A stretch of 64,000 nt of DNA from an uncultured Acidobacteriota bacterium (GTDB taxonomy: Bacteria > Acidobacteriota > Polarisedimenticolia > Polarisedimenticolales > JAIQFR01): the NCBI GenBank assembly GCA_937864465.1, contig CALMJU010000098.1:1-64000 (forward strand), in the 5' to 3' direction. The position numbers and the translations under genes are program-made. The notes beneath the pieces are model-generated. The model had not been told where the DNA came from. It was given only the letters and a program-made list of their open reading frames with translations, and did not search any database. Positions 63,206-64,000 of this stretch are shown here, piece by piece. How positions within the stretch are numbered: position 1 is the stretch's first letter; every line of letters starts with the position of its first letter.

Positions 63206-64000
63206 GTGCGGCGCGTCGACGTGCTGATTCTCGCGGCCGGCCTCGGCAAGAGGATGCGGTCCCGGCGGATCAAGCTCCTCCATCAGGTCGCGGGCCGTCC
63301 GATGGTCGCCCACGTCGCCGAGGCCGCCCGGGCCCTCCGACCCGCGCGGCTCGTCGCGGTCGTCGGGCACCAGGCGGACGAGGTTCGCGAGGCACTCGCG
63401 GGGCTCTGCGACCTCTTCGCGCTCCAGTCGGAGCAGCGGGGCACCGGGCACGCCGTCGTGACGGCCGCCCCTCTCCTCCGCCGGGGCGGGAGCTCCACCC
63501 TCGTGATCCTGAGCGGCGACGTCCCCGCGGTTCGGGTTTCGACCCTGCGCGCCCTCGTCGCCCGGCACCGGCGGAGCGGGGCGGCTCTCACCTTCGTGAG
63601 CACGCGGGTGCCGGACCCGTCGGGCTACGGGCGCGTCGTGCGAGACCGCGACGGCCGCGTCGCGCGGATCGTCGAGGAGCGCGACGCCGCGCCCGAGGAG
63701 CGGGAGATCCGCGAGATCAACGCCGGGATCTACTGCGCCGAGCGCGCCTCCCTCCTGGCCGCCCTGCGATCCGCGCGGCCCGACAACGCGCAGGGGGAGT
63801 ACTACCTCACCGACGCCGTGCACCGGCTGCTCTCGCGGGGGAAGCGGGTCGCCGCCGTCCTCCACCCGGAGGCCGAGGAGGTCCTCGGCGTCAACACGCG
63901 CGCGGAGCTCGCCCGCGCGAACGCCGCGCTGTACGCCCGCGCCGCCGAGGCGCTCCAGGAGCGCGGCGTCACGCTCCTCGACCCGGCCCGCTCGTGGATC
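63206..64000 (+). CDS. glmU: Bifunctional GlmU N-terminal part (truncated by window edge)
   Basis: UDP-N-acetylglucosamine pyrophosphorylase, open to the window end (265 codons seen). The nucleotide motif LILAAGLGKRMRSRRIKLLHQVAGRPMVAHV matches LAAGxGTRMxS..K with an Arg-for-Pro-like change before KLLH. SEQRGTGHAVVTA, VILSGDVPAV (metal Asp), INAGIYCAERASLLAAL and NAQGEYYLTDAV confirm the family. The chain is entering the linker to the left-handed helix acetyltransferase domain. GTG 63206 has GGGGGAGAAGG upstream. Confidence 0.93.
   Translation, partial: MRRVDVLILAAGLGKRMRSRRIKLLHQVAGRPMVAHVAEAARALRPARLVAVVGHQADEVREALAGLCDLFALQSEQRGTGHAVVTAAPLLRRGGSSTLVILSGDVPAVRVSTLRALVARHRRSGAALTFVSTRVPDPSGYGRVVRDRDGRVARIVEERDAAPEEREIREINAGIYCAERASLLAALRSARPDNAQGEYYLTDAVHRLLSRGKRVAAVLHPEAEEVLGVNTRAELARANAALYARAAEALQERGVTLLDPARSWI

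Overview
The window is a dense, GC-rich bacterial chromosome segment of about 61 protein genes, with coding gaps that are almost all under 230 bp. It has no rRNA, tRNA, insertion sequence, prophage or CRISPR array that I can see. The cell envelope looks Gram-negative: there is an OmpW-like barrel, an OprO/P-like porin, an MltD-like transglycosylase and several predicted lipoproteins. A mitochondrial-type citrate synthase, a cyanobacterial/plant-type IspH, PD40 propeller proteins, a two-domain ThyX and a DUF1015-serA-serC cluster together suggest an uncultivated Acidobacteriota-like or similar lineage. That placement is an inference with low to moderate confidence. Both ends cut genes: a POT/MFS transporter on the left and glmU on the right.

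Layout. 1-13.1 kb: peptide-type transporter, PD40/PKD secreted protein, nitroreductase plus cupin epimerase, S2P protease with CBS domains, amino-acid permease with speA (arginine decarboxylase), trmK-like methyltransferase, LOG protein, ClC channel with CBS and RCK_C domains, and a 55-aa orphan RiPP-like peptide. 13.3-23.8 kb: CitMHS-type antiporter, an unknown protein, an RluA pseudouridine synthase, a FIST protein, MltD, a Lys/Ala/Pro-rich secreted protein, ispH, a CinA-like protein and a secreted HELGH peptidase. 23.9-27.2 kb: a ParA ATPase fused to a glycogen-binding CBM48 domain, a degenerate partner ATPase, a lipoprotein and OmpW. 27.5-32.4 kb (minus strand): a SsuABC/TauABC-type importer, two-domain ThyX and CvpA. 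32.5-39.9 kb: DUF1015-serA-serC, a TPR protein, an EamA exporter, purF and an alpha/beta hydrolase. 40-44.9 kb: DUF167 (with an odd start codon), enoyl-CoA hydratase, quinone reductase, dinB, yajQ, GNAT and yqeY. 45-51 kb: CNT nucleoside transporter, glgC, a catalytically dead archaemetzincin-like protein, citrate synthase and porin. 51-64 kb: uvrA, folD, coaE, the tldD-tldE pair, then the minus-strand block folK-dNK-panB-panC-panD, a TPR protein and glmU.

Functional themes. CoA and folate synthesis cluster at the right end (panBCD, coaE, folK, folD). Serine synthesis (serA, serC) lacks serB here but sits with DUF1015, whose DGHHR motif recalls ParB/Srx-fold serine kinases. Nucleotide metabolism is scattered (ThyX, dNK, purF, CNT). 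Glycogen links appear twice (GlgC and the ParA-CBM48 fusion).

The observations most worth a second look are the ParA-CBM48 fusion with its P-loop-less neighbour, the archaemetzincin that has lost every zinc ligand but kept its cysteines, the two-domain ThyX with a split signature motif, the orphan YxxP leader peptide, and five genes with a TAnnnT hexamer 6-7 nt upstream of a start codon that lacks a Shine-Dalgarno, which is the signature of leaderless transcription.
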